Assembly: GCA_004005435.1 (NCBI GenBank)
Contig: RZWH01000006.1
Span: 1-64,000, forward strand
Reading direction: 5' to 3'
Length of the DNA: 64,000 nucleotides
Origin: Rhodobacteraceae bacterium CCMM004
GTDB lineage: Bacteria > Pseudomonadota > Alphaproteobacteria > Rhodobacterales > Rhodobacteraceae
The first letter of the stretch is position 1. Each line of letters opens with the position of its first letter. The notes below the pieces were generated by a model. That model saw only the letters and a list, made by a program, of their open reading frames with translations. It was not told the origin of the DNA and did no database searches. Positions 57,003-64,000 of the stretch are shown here, one piece after another. The position numbers and the translations under genes were made by a program.

Positions 57003-57491
57003 TCAGAGCGTCTGGAGCAGCGCCTCGCCGCCAGAGACGTCGCAGACGCCCGGACCCTCCTCTTCGTGCAGGGTCACGACGCGGCCATCGTCGACCACCA
57101 TTGCATAGCGCTTGGACCGGTCGATGAAGCCCACGGGCGGTGCCGAGAACGCCATGTCGATGCCCTTGGTGAACTCCGAGGCGGGATCGGCCAGCATGGC
57201 AATGCCCGCCTTCCCGGCGCCGGTGCTCTCGCTCCACGCTTGCATCACGAACGGATCGTTCACGGCGACGCAAAGGATCTCGTCGATCCCCTTCTCGTCG
57301 AACTGATCCTTGGTGCGGATGAAGCTCGGCACGTGGGCGGCGGTGCAGGTCGAGGTAAAGGCGCCGGGCACGCCGAAGATCACCACCTTCTTGCCCGCGA
57401 TCCGCTGGCGCAGGTCCACCGGTTCGGGGCCGTCGCCGCCCATCTGGATGAGGGTCGCGTCGGGGAGGGTGTCGCCTTGGGTCACGGCCAT
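57003..57491 (-). CDS. Peroxiredoxin (Prx5/hybrid type)
   Basis: The 162-residue product has the peroxidatic Cys49 in VPGAFTSTCTAAHVPSF, followed by EILCVAVNDPFVMQAW. A further cysteine in GPGVCDVSGGEALLQTL near the C-terminus could be the resolving residue. It reduces hydrogen peroxide and alkyl hydroperoxides using glutathione or thioredoxin. The start at 57491 (MAVTQGDTLPDATL) is preferred over 57593. It is divergent from the ferredoxin-reductase-like gene. Confidence 0.94.
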   Translation of the reverse strand: MAVTQGDTLPDATLIQMGGDGPEPVDLRQRIAGKKVVIFGVPGAFTSTCTAAHVPSFIRTKDQFDEKGIDEILCVAVNDPFVMQAWSESTGAGKAGIAMLADPASEFTKGIDMAFSAPPVGFIDRSKRYAMVVDDGRVVTLHEEEGPGVCDVSGGEALLQTL

Positions 57492-57576
57492 GTCGCGGGG
57501 TCCTTCACGTCGTTGCGTTGCGTATCGCTGCGCATATAGGGTCGCCCGCGAGGCGGACCAGGCGGGAGCGGTTGAG

Positions 57577-58791
57577 ATGGGACGGGTCATCATCGTCGGC
57601 GGCGGGCAGGCGGGCTGTGCCCTGGCGGCGCGGCTGCGGTCGCAGGGTCACGAGGGCGAGATCGTGCTCTTCGGGGCCGAGCCGGTGCCCCCCTACCAGC
57701 GGCCGCCCCTCAGCAAGGCCTACCTGACCGGCGAGATGGCCGAGGCACGGCTCTATTTGCGGCCAGAGGAGTGGTATGCCGACGAGGGCATCGCGCTGAG
57801 GACCGGCACGCCGGTGACGGCGGTGGATCCGGCCGCGCGGACCGTCTCAGCGGGGGGCGAGACGCTGTCCTACGACGCCCTGGCGCTGACCACCGGGGCG
57901 GTGCCGCGGACACTGGCACCAGAGCAGGGGGGTGACCTGGGCGGGGTCTATACCCTGCGCACCCTCGCCGATGTGGACCGGATGGCGCCCGCATTTGCCC
58001 AGGGCGCCCGGGCGCTCATCGTCGGCGGCGGCTATATCGGGCTGGAGGCCGCGGCGGTGGCGCGCAAGCTGGGGGTGGCGGTCACGCTGATCGAAATGGC
58101 GCCGCGGATCCTGCAACGGGTGGCGGCGCCCGAGACGTCGGACTACGTCCGCGCGCTGCACCGCCGCCACGGGGTGGAGATCTTGGAGGGCACCGCGCTC
58201 GACCGCCTGACCGGCGCGGCGGGGCAGGTTGCCGGCGCGGTGCTGACCGGCGGGCGCGAGGTCGCGGCGGACTTCGTCCTCGTGGGTGCCGGGGTTCTGC
58301 CCGACGTGGCGCTGGCCCAGGGCGCGGGGCTGGAGAGCAAGGGCGGCATCGTCGTCGACGATCGCTGCCGCACCTCGGCGCCGGGTGTTTGGGCGGCGGG
58401 CGACTGCACCGTGTTTCCGTTCCGCGGCGGGCTGGTGCGGCTCGAATCGGTGCAGAACGCCATCGACCAGGCCGAATGCGCTGCCGACAACATCCTGGGC
58501 GCCGACCGCGCCTACGATCCGGTGCCGTGGTTCTGGTCCGACCAATACGACGTGAAGCTCCAAATCGCGGGGCTGAACCTCGGCTACGACCGGGTGGTGA
58601 CCCGGCCGGGCGCGGCCGAGGGTCAGGCCAGCACCTGGTATTACCGGGGCGACACCCTGTTGGCCGTCGACGCGATGAACGAGGCGCGCACCTATATGGT
58701 GGCCAAGCGGCTGATCGAAGGGGGCAAATCTCCGGCGGCCGAGGTGGTGGCCGATCCGGCGACGGACCTCAAGGCGCTGTTGCGGGCGTGA
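57577..58791 (+). CDS. FAD-dependent ferredoxin reductase-like oxidoreductase
   Basis: The 404-residue enzyme has two dinucleotide folds: VIIVGGGQAGCALAARLR at the N-terminus for FAD and ALIVGGGYIGLEAAAVARKL near residue 147 for NAD(P)H. YQRPPLSKAYLTG is the mark of the putidaredoxin-reductase/rhodocoxin-reductase group, and APGVWAAGDCTVF is the second FAD motif. It passes electrons from NAD(P)H to a small ferredoxin, which is not encoded nearby. Translation is coupled to rsmD (GTGA overlap). Confidence 0.93.
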   Translation: MGRVIIVGGGQAGCALAARLRSQGHEGEIVLFGAEPVPPYQRPPLSKAYLTGEMAEARLYLRPEEWYADEGIALRTGTPVTAVDPAARTVSAGGETLSYDALALTTGAVPRTLAPEQGGDLGGVYTLRTLADVDRMAPAFAQGARALIVGGGYIGLEAAAVARKLGVAVTLIEMAPRILQRVAAPETSDYVRALHRRHGVEILEGTALDRLTGAAGQVAGAVLTGGREVAADFVLVGAGVLPDVALAQGAGLESKGGIVVDDRCRTSAPGVWAAGDCTVFPFRGGLVRLESVQNAIDQAECAADNILGADRAYDPVPWFWSDQYDVKLQIAGLNLGYDRVVTRPGAAEGQASTWYYRGDTLLAVDAMNEARTYMVAKRLIEGGKSPAAEVVADPATDLKALLRA

Positions 58792-59348
58792 GGATCGTCG
58801 GCGGCGTCTGGCGCGGCCGTGCGCTGGCCGGGGTCGGGCGGGGCGATCCGGCGGCGCATCTGCGGCCCACTTCGGACCGGGTGCGCGAGGCGCTGTTCAA
58901 CGTGCTGGAGGGCGGACGCTTCGGCGCGCCGGTGGCGGGGGCGGCGGTTCTGGACCTCTTTGCGGGAACCGGCGCGCTGGCGCTCGAGGCGCTGTCCCGC
59001 GGCGCGGCAACGGCCGTGCTGATCGACAAGGGGGCGGCGGCCGCGCGGCTGGCCGCCGACAACATCGCCCGCTGCGGCGCCGAGGACCGCGCCACCTTTC
59101 TCCGGCGCGACGCCACGCGGCCGGGGCAGGCCGAAGCGGCCGCGTCGCTGGTCTTTCTCGACCCGCCCTATGGCAAGCGGCTGGGCGAGCGGGCGATGGC
59201 CGCCGCCCTGGCGGGGGGATGGATCGCGCCCGGCGCCCTGATCGTGTGGGAGGAGGCGGGGGAACCGCGGCTCCCCGAGGGTGTCGCGCCGCTGGAGACG
59301 CGCCGCTATGGTGGCACGGCGCTCACCTTCGCCCGCCGTGAGGTGTAG
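58788..59348 (+). CDS. rsmD: 16S rRNA (guanine(966)-N(2))-methyltransferase
   Basis: The 186-residue methyltransferase starts at the GTG overlapping the previous stop (RIVGGVWRGRALAG), which is the usual RsmD opening. LRPTSDRVREALFNVL, the SAM motif DLFAGTGALALEALSRG (residues 56-72) and the catalytic FLDPPYGK (124-131) follow. It methylates G966 of 16S rRNA in the cytoplasm. No frame change or damage is visible. Confidence 0.95.
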   Translation: MRIVGGVWRGRALAGVGRGDPAAHLRPTSDRVREALFNVLEGGRFGAPVAGAAVLDLFAGTGALALEALSRGAATAVLIDKGAAAARLAADNIARCGAEDRATFLRRDATRPGQAEAAASLVFLDPPYGKRLGERAMAAALAGGWIAPGALIVWEEAGEPRLPEGVAPLETRRYGGTALTFARREV

Positions 59349-59393
59349 AGCTGGGCAGTTGGCGGCAGGGCGCCGCGGCGATAGGGTGGGACC

Positions 59394-59567
59394 ATGAGCG
59401 ACGCGACCTTCCATCCCTCCATGGACGGCCCGGCGACCTCCGCCCCCGAGGCGCGCCCGGCCCCGCAGCGACCGCCATCGATGCCGGTGCTGATCGGCGA
59501 CGCGGTGACGCCGGTTGCCGGCACCACGCTTCTGGCCCTGCTCTGGCGGCGGAACGACGACGCCTGA
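59394..59567 (+). CDS. Small hypothetical protein, 57 aa
   Basis: The ORF runs from an ATG preceded by GGGTGGG to a TGA. The product is a proline-rich lead (PATSAPEARPAPQRPPSMP) and a hydrophobic stretch (VTPVAGTTLLALLWRR). It has strong G/C third-position preference like real genes here. There is no known motif, and it could be chance; no other frame in the interval is better. Confidence 0.4.
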   Translation: MSDATFHPSMDGPATSAPEARPAPQRPPSMPVLIGDAVTPVAGTTLLALLWRRNDDA

Positions 59568-60038
59568 CTGGCAGGGCGTGGCGCTGGCCGCTCCGCGTGC
59601 TCGTCTAGGGTCAAGCGCTTTGCCCAAAGCCGCTCCATGCTACTCCCAAAACCGCCGGTGAGCGCCCAGCACAGTCCCACCGTCGCGCCTGGCGGATACG
59701 CCGGGCAGCGCCGTCCCGCCCCCACGGTGTGGCGCCTTTCCCGCCACGCAGCGGGACGACGCTGCCCTCCTCTCCAGGTGCACGCGGCTGGCTCTGAGCT
59801 GGCCTGGTTCTTTCCCCTGATGACTCCAGCGCGCCGCGCCCAGCCCCCAAGTTCCGCCAGGCCGCAGGCCGGGCAGCGCCGTCTCGCCCCCACGGGACGA
59901 CGCTTTTGCGCCTCCCCTCGGAACGACGTTGCCCTTCATACTGGTTATCGGCGGTGGATCCCAAGCGCGTGGCGGTCGCCCGCGGGATGCCACGCTGCGT
60001 CTCGCAAGGCTCTTGGCGGCCCCGTGCGCAACGTCGCG
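59568..60038. repeat. 471-bp gene-free region with a diverged tandem repeat
   Basis: Bases 59700-59727 and 59868-59895 agree at 27 of 28 positions (both begin GCCGGGCAGCGCCGT), a period of 168. Flanking similarity (GGGACGACGCTGCC and GGAACGACGTTGCC) extends the repeat to about 100 bases. A third, weaker copy is at about 59652-59680. The unit lies downstream of the dehydratase gene, in its transcribed direction. I see no ORF with coding character. Confidence 0.7.
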
Positions 60039-60842
60039 CTATTCCGCCTCCGCCTGCATCAGCAGGCGTGCGTCGGGGCCCGCCGCCCAGAGATCGGCGC
60101 CGCGGCCGGCGAGGGTTGCGGCCTCGGAATGCAAAAGCGGCGCCATGGCGCGAAAGCGAAAGGCGCTCAGCGGTCCGAGCCGCGCCTCTGCCTCCAACAC
60201 CAGAAGCTGCGCCAGCAGGGGGCCGTGGACCACCAAGCCGCCATAGCCCTCGACCCTCCGCGCATAGTCCAGGTCGTAGTGGATGCGGTGGCCGTTGAAG
60301 GTCAGCGCCGAGTAGCGGAAGAGCGTCGTGGTGTCGAAGCGGCGGTCGACCTGCCAGTCGGCCTCCTCCGGCGCCCGCGGCGGCACCGGCACCGGGGCGG
60401 GGGCGCCGGGATCGGGATCGGTGCGGTAGACGAGGTCCTGGGCCTCTTCGACGCAGAGGGTTCCGCCCTGGCGCAGCGCGTGGTGCAGGGTAACGAAGAC
60501 CAGCGGCCCCGAGCGCCCCTCCTTCCGCACCGGCGGGTCGGCCCGGGTCGTCTTCTCCGCCGCGCGCCCGGCGACGAGGGGGGCGTGGAACGTCAACCGC
60601 CCGCCCGCCCACATCCGCCGGGGCAGTCCGGTCTGCGGCACCGCTCCGTCGCCCCCAGGCTGCGGATGGCCGTCCCGCCCCAGCGCCGCCGGCGGCCGCG
60701 CGTCCCAGAAATAGACGTGGTGGTAGAACGGCGGCAGAGGATCGCCGGCCTCGGGGGGTGGCCCTGCCCGGCCCAGCGTGGCGTGCAGCGCGGCGGCGCG
60801 GGCGGGGTCCAGCACGTCGGGGATTGTCACCGGCGGGGTCAT
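60039..60842 (-). CDS. FAS1-like / MaoC-type hydroxyacyl-thioester dehydratase
   Basis: The 267-residue protein has an N-terminal half (FYHHVYFWDARPPAALGRDGHPQPGG) and a C-terminal hot-dog motif (ALTFNGHRIHYDLDYARRVEGYGGLVVHGPLLAQLL) with His in FNGHRIHYD. These match the HTD2/3-methylfumaryl- or mesaconyl-type CoA hydratases. The physiological acyl group is unknown. The ATG at 60842 is preferred over 60938. It is divergent from the VOC gene with 38 bases between. Confidence 0.86.
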   Translation of the reverse strand: MTPPVTIPDVLDPARAAALHATLGRAGPPPEAGDPLPPFYHHVYFWDARPPAALGRDGHPQPGGDGAVPQTGLPRRMWAGGRLTFHAPLVAGRAAEKTTRADPPVRKEGRSGPLVFVTLHHALRQGGTLCVEEAQDLVYRTDPDPGAPAPVPVPPRAPEEADWQVDRRFDTTTLFRYSALTFNGHRIHYDLDYARRVEGYGGLVVHGPLLAQLLVLEAEARLGPLSAFRFRAMAPLLHSEAATLAGRGADLWAAGPDARLLMQAEAE

Positions 60843-60880
60843 GGCGCCACGGTAGGCGCACCGTCCCCAGGAGGGAAGCC

Positions 60881-61276
60881 ATGCCCCACGTCGCCGCCCT
60901 CGATCACCTGGTCCTGACCGTCGCCGACCCCGAGGCAACGGCGGCGTGGTATGGCCGGATCCTGGGCACCCGGCACGAGACCTTTCGCCCGGCCGACGGC
61001 AGCCTGCGACACGCGCTCCGCTTCGGCCGGCAGAAGATCAACCTGCACCGCGCCGGGGCCGAGTGGGATCCCAAGGCCGCCTGCGCCACCCCGGGCAGTG
61101 GCGATCTGTGTTTCCTGAGCGACGATCTCCTGGAGGCTTGGCAGGCGCACCAGGCGGCGGCGGGCGTGACGGTCGAGGCCGGCCCCGTGGCGCGCACGGG
61201 CGCCGAGGGCCCGATCCGTTCGCTCTACCTGCGCGACCCCGATGGCAACCTCCTCGAGATCGCCAATCGGGCGTGA
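60881..61276 (+). CDS. VOC family (glyoxalase-like) protein
   Basis: The 131-residue single-module VOC protein shows LDHLVLTVADPEATAAWYGRILG at the N-terminus, GDLCFLSD in the middle and the C-terminal strand-turn SLYLRDPDGNLLEIANR with the metal glutamate. Dimers form the metal site. The substrate is unknown; fosfomycin-type thiol transferases and lyases share this form. An AGGAGG site precedes the ATG. Its 3' end is the source of the degenerate repeats that follow. Confidence 0.92.
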   Translation: MPHVAALDHLVLTVADPEATAAWYGRILGTRHETFRPADGSLRHALRFGRQKINLHRAGAEWDPKAACATPGSGDLCFLSDDLLEAWQAHQAAAGVTVEAGPVARTGAEGPIRSLYLRDPDGNLLEIANRA

Positions 61277-61852
61277 CGGCTGCGGGCAGGGCCCGGAAAG
61301 GATCGGGTGGCGTCGGGAGCGATGGCGGGTCCTGTCGCGGCGGGCCTCGTCCGGCGGCTCTGTCTCAGCGACCCCGGGGTCGGCGGTCGGAGCGGTGGCA
61401 GGCCCTGCTGCGCAAGGCGCAGTCCGCCCCGGTCCATCTCCGCGAGCCGGGCGGCGCCCTGTCGGACAGCGCCAAACCGTCGACATCGCTCGCGGAAGCG
61501 CCGCGCCGGCGGTCCGCGCGGTGTCGCATGTCGGGGCCACGAGACCGAGACGGTCTCCCCATCTCCTCTACCGCGGCGGCCCCCTATTGGAGGTCGCCCA
61601 CCGGGTGTTGCCCCAAGGGGCGGGGGTCGCGAGACGACCGGATTGGGGGAGGGCCGCGATGCCCGGGGCCCGGTCCGGTTGCTCCATCTCCCCGGCCCCA
61701 CGGGCAACCTCCTGGACGCTGCCAACCGGGTGTCGCATCCCGGTGTGGCGTTCGGGCGACGGCCGGGTCGGGGACCGATCCGATCGCTCGACCGGCGCAA
61801 CCTCGGCGGCAACCTCCTGGCAGGCCGCCAATCGGGCGGGGGGCGGCAACGC
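61277..61852. repeat. Gene-free region with decaying copies of the 3' end of the VOC gene
   Basis: The last 66 coding bases of the VOC gene before its stop (61208-61273) recur as weaker copies at about 61343-61380, 61425-61482, 61548-61609, 61667-61732 and 61772-61838. The best, 61667-61732, matches 48 of 66 positions by hand count. The last copy keeps an exact CGCCAATCGGGCG. Translations such as GPVRLLHLPGPTGNLLDAAN and GPIRSLDRRNLGGNLL resemble the VOC tail. The interval has no start context for a gene; it ends at the FMN-reductase stop. Confidence 0.75.
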
Positions 61853-62380
61853 TCAGGCGTCGGCCTCGGCGCGCAGGATCTCCATCGCTTCGGTCAGGGT
61901 CTTGAGCGCGCGGGCGTCGGTCAGCCGCCCGTCCTCGTCGAACTGCCGGGACGCGGCGGCCAGCAGGACCTCGGGCCCGGTCGACAGGCGGGGGCGGAAC
62001 GGCGTCATCGCCAGGCGCAGGGAGTAGGTTGCGCGCGCTCCGCCGCTGCGACCCGCCGCAGCCGACATGATCGCCACCGGCTTGCCCCGCCAGGGCGCGC
62101 CCGGCGCGCGGCTCACCCAATCGAGCGCGTTCTTGAGCACCCCCGACAGGGCCTGGTTGTATTCCGGGGTGGAGATCGCCACCGCCTCGGCCGCCGCGAT
62201 CTGCGCCGCCAGCGTCTGCACGCCCTCGGGGATCCCCTCGGCATCCTCGAGGTCGCCATCGTAGAGTGGCAGGCGCAGGTCGGCGACCTGGGACGGCCCG
62301 CCGTAGAGGCGTGCGGCCTCGGCCAGAAGCTTGCGATTGACGGCGCCCGCACGCAGCGAGCCGGGAACGCACAGGAGCAC
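61853..62380 (-). CDS. NADPH-dependent FMN reductase family protein
   Basis: The 175-residue flavodoxin-fold protein begins at a GTG (VLLCVPGSLRAGAVNRKLLAEA), with AGAGGT about eight bases upstream. It contains AISTPEYNQALSGVLKNALDWVSR, the family hallmark for FMN binding. It reduces FMN or quinone/azo substrates. The frame is open to 62572, but the extension is basic and atypical. Confidence 0.9.
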   Translation of the reverse strand: MLLCVPGSLRAGAVNRKLLAEAARLYGGPSQVADLRLPLYDGDLEDAEGIPEGVQTLAAQIAAAEAVAISTPEYNQALSGVLKNALDWVSRAPGAPWRGKPVAIMSAAAGRSGGARATYSLRLAMTPFRPRLSTGPEVLLAAASRQFDEDGRLTDARALKTLTEAMEILRAEADA

Positions 62381-62561
62381 GGCGCGACCTCTTCTCAGTT
62401 TCGGACCACGGCGGGAGCTAAGCCGCCGCGGGCGGACCGCAACCCCATTGTCCCGAACCGGACGCCAATCGGGCGGGCCCGTGGCGGATTTCCCACCGGA
62501 GGGCGGCGATGACGCGGTTGTGTGGCGGATTGGTTTTGCCCGGCCCCGCGAACGCGCTAGC

Positions 62562-63227
62562 ATGGCTGTCATGTTCCGACGTCTGGCCCCCAGAGTGAGC
62601 TATAGCCGCGCCGAGCGGGTGTCGGACGCCACCGTGCACATCCTCGGTCTGATCGTCGCCGCCGTGTCGGTGCCGGTCCTGGTGGGGCTCGCCTGGGCGT
62701 GGCGCGGCGATCTGACCTCGGTGCTGGCGGTGACGCTCTATGGCGTGTGCCTGTTGGCGATGCTGGGCTGCTCGGCGCTCTACAACATCTTCAGCGACGG
62801 GGACTGGGGGCCGATCTACCGCCGCCTCGACCACTCGGCGATCTATCTTAAGATCGCGGGCACCTACACCTCGCTCATCGCGTTGACGGGGCCCGGTGCG
62901 CTGCCGCTCGTGGCGGGGCTCTGGACCGCCGCGCTGGGCGGCACGTCGCTCAAGCTCTGGGCGCCCGACCGCCTGCGCTGGCTGGGTCTCGTCCTCTATC
63001 TCGGGATGGGCTGGGCCGGGGCGGTTCTGGGTGGCGACGTCATCGCGGCCCTGTCGCCGCCCGCGCTGTGGCTGGTGCTGGCCGGGGGCATTCTCTACAC
63101 CGCCGGAGTGGCGTTCTTCCTCTGGGAGGCGCTGCCGTTCCACATCACGATCTGGCACGGCTTCGTCCTGGTGGCGAGCCTGTTGCTCTTTGCCGCGATG
63201 ACGGTGGAGGTGGTGCGCGTCGCCTGA
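62562..63227 (+). CDS. PAQR/hemolysin III (TrhA) family membrane protein
   Basis: The 221-residue protein has seven hydrophobic spans. It keeps the family histidines and acids in SDATVHILGLIVA, LYNIFSD, YRRLDHSAIYLKIAGTYTSL and ALPFHITIWHGFVLVAS. TrhA-type proteins affect membrane fluidity and share the PAQR hydrolase core. A second ATG at 62571 is a near-equal start; neither has a clear ribosome-binding site. Confidence 0.9.
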   Translation: MAVMFRRLAPRVSYSRAERVSDATVHILGLIVAAVSVPVLVGLAWAWRGDLTSVLAVTLYGVCLLAMLGCSALYNIFSDGDWGPIYRRLDHSAIYLKIAGTYTSLIALTGPGALPLVAGLWTAALGGTSLKLWAPDRLRWLGLVLYLGMGWAGAVLGGDVIAALSPPALWLVLAGGILYTAGVAFFLWEALPFHITIWHGFVLVASLLLFAAMTVEVVRVA

Positions 63228-63241
63228 GGCGCCGCCCTCAG
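63224..63241. terminator. Hairpin joining two convergent stop codons
   Basis: CTGAGG (63224-63229) pairs with CCTCAG (63236-63241) across a six-base loop. Both stop codons lie in the stem. It could end transcription of trhA and cobO. Confidence 0.4.
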
Positions 63242-63852
63242 TATTCGACGCCCGCCTGCGCCTTGATCCCCGCACGGAAGGGGTGTTTCACCAGCTCCAT
63301 TTCCGTCACCAGGTCGGCCGCCTCGATCAGTTCGGGTTTGGCATTGCGGCCCGTGAGCACCACGTGGGTGGTCGGCGGTTTCTCGGCGGCGAGGAACGCC
63401 ACCACCTCGGCCACGTCCAGATAGTCGTAGCGCAGGGCGATGTTGATCTCGTCGAGCAGGACCATGCGGTTCCCGGCATCGCGGATCAGCTCCTGCGCCT
63501 TGGCCCAGGCCACCTGGGCCATGGCGATGTCGCGCGATTTGTCCTGGGTCTCCCAGGTAAAGCCCTCGCCCATGGTGTGGAACTGGCACAGGTCCGCGAA
63601 CCGCGCCTGGATCAGGTCGCGTTCGCCAGTGGCCATGCCGCCCTTGATGAACTGCACCACCGCGCAGGGGAACCCGTGGGCGATGCAGCGAAAGATCATG
63701 CCGAAGGCGGCCGACGACTTGCCCTTGCCTTTGCCCGTATGGACGATGATCAGGCCCTTTTCGTCGGTCTTGGTCGCCATGATCTTGTCGCGGGCGGCCT
63801 TCTTCTTGGCCATCTTGGCGGCGTGGCGGTCGAGATCGGGGTCGTCGGTCAT
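63238..63852 (-). CDS. cobO: Cob(I)yrinic acid a,c-diamide adenosyltransferase
   Basis: The 204-residue enzyme has the ATP loop HTGKGKGKSSAAFG (about residues 38-51), VVQFIKGG, LLDEINIALRYDYLD and VLTGRNAKPELIEAADLVTEM, in the CobO/CobA order. It adds the adenosyl group to cobalt. It is separate from the cobC-cobD unit by 20 kb. The ATG at 63852 has GGTAGGATCC-like purines in front on its strand. Confidence 0.95.
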   Translation of the reverse strand: MTDDPDLDRHAAKMAKKKAARDKIMATKTDEKGLIIVHTGKGKGKSSAAFGMIFRCIAHGFPCAVVQFIKGGMATGERDLIQARFADLCQFHTMGEGFTWETQDKSRDIAMAQVAWAKAQELIRDAGNRMVLLDEINIALRYDYLDVAEVVAFLAAEKPPTTHVVLTGRNAKPELIEAADLVTEMELVKHPFRAGIKAQAGVEY

Positions 63853-63954
63853 CGGGTAGGATCCTCCAGGGTCGCGCGCCAGACTGCGGGGCGGAGGCGG
63901 CGGGCGCAAGGGCGTTCAGGGTTCGTTAACCATCTCGCGCGCAGACTGCCGCCC

Positions 63955-64000
63955 ATGACACGATGGCTCGCCATACTGGCGCTGGCGGCGGCGGGGTGCG
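63955..64000 (+). CDS. Start of a lipoprotein gene (partial)
   Basis: The window ends 15 codons into this ORF: MTRWLAILALAAAGC, a lipoprotein signal peptide with a lipobox (AAAGC) and the lipidated cysteine as the last codon seen. It is divergent from cobO across 102 bases. The rest of the gene, and so its function, is outside the window. Confidence 0.6.
   Translation, partial: MTRWLAILALAAAGC

Noticed and set aside
61307-62512. 401-codon plus-strand ORF through the VOC-tail copies and opposite the FMN reductase
   Set aside because: Half of it is antisense to a good gene, and the first half is the degenerate repeat itself with no start context.

Overview
The window is ordinary chromosomal DNA from a very GC-rich alphaproteobacterium, most likely of the Rhodobacteraceae. 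This rests on the base composition, the leuS-lptE-holA and amidase-aminotransferase-ftsK-lolA gene orders, a 16-strand-type porin, cobalamin genes of the aerobic (cob) naming group, a DUF1636 protein beside cobC, and a CenR-like response regulator. The assignment is inference from gene content. Genes are dense on both strands, and neighbouring genes often overlap by 1-14 bases. I see no tRNA, rRNA, CRISPR array, insertion sequence or prophage.

Layout. 0-2.8 kb: tail of a class III alcohol dehydrogenase, a small hypothetical, a serine hydrolase, a secreted protein and a NYN/OST-HTH protein. 2.8-7.5 kb (minus): leuS-lptE-holA-GST operon. 7.6-10.9 kb: glycosyltransferase, DUF3576 lipoprotein, porin. 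10.9-15.8 kb: TPR-sulfotransferase, YggS, L,D-transpeptidase, membrane protein, ribA, response regulator. 15.9-22.3 kb: secreted protein, exonuclease III, a four-gene operon around an FAD sugar-lactone-type oxidase, and thioredoxin-like/LON-domain/Trm112 genes. 22.3-31.8 kb: ubiH-type hydroxylase, amidase, aminotransferase, ftsK, lolA, a lysozyme-like lipoprotein, an AEC transporter, hspQ. 31.8-37.4 kb: ggt, anti-sigma/STAS pair, thiolase, free-methionine-sulfoxide reductase, with two gene-poor gaps. 37.4-44.5 kb: PD-(D/E)XK-like protein, RluA-type synthase, an Mhq-like hydrolase/dioxygenase pair, lytic transglycosylase, cobD-cobC-DUF1636, stand-alone receiver. 44.6-52 kb: CPBP protease, accD-folC, zapE, MFS, flavoprotein, HNH protein. 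51.7-57.5 kb: crotonase/SDR pair, DUF2125 protein, NlpC/P60, M17 peptidase, peroxiredoxin. 57.6-64 kb: ferredoxin-reductase-like protein, rsmD, MaoC-like dehydratase, VOC protein, FMN reductase, TrhA, cobO, start of a lipoprotein.

Functional themes are envelope upkeep (LptE, LolA, porin, L,D-transpeptidase, lytic transglycosylase, NlpC/P60), cofactor synthesis (riboflavin, cobalamin, folate, ubiquinone), lipid metabolism, and detoxification of quinones, peroxides and oxidised methionine.

I find no convincing new multi-gene system. The unusual signals are in non-coding DNA: four perfect 20-28 bp palindromes packed between two convergent genes (38.75-38.85 kb); a decaying series of copies of the 3' end of a VOC gene (61.2-61.84 kb); a diverged tandem repeat at 59.65-60.0 kb; and a hairpin that covers both the ribosome-binding site and the TTG start of the sulfotransferase gene (10.9 kb).
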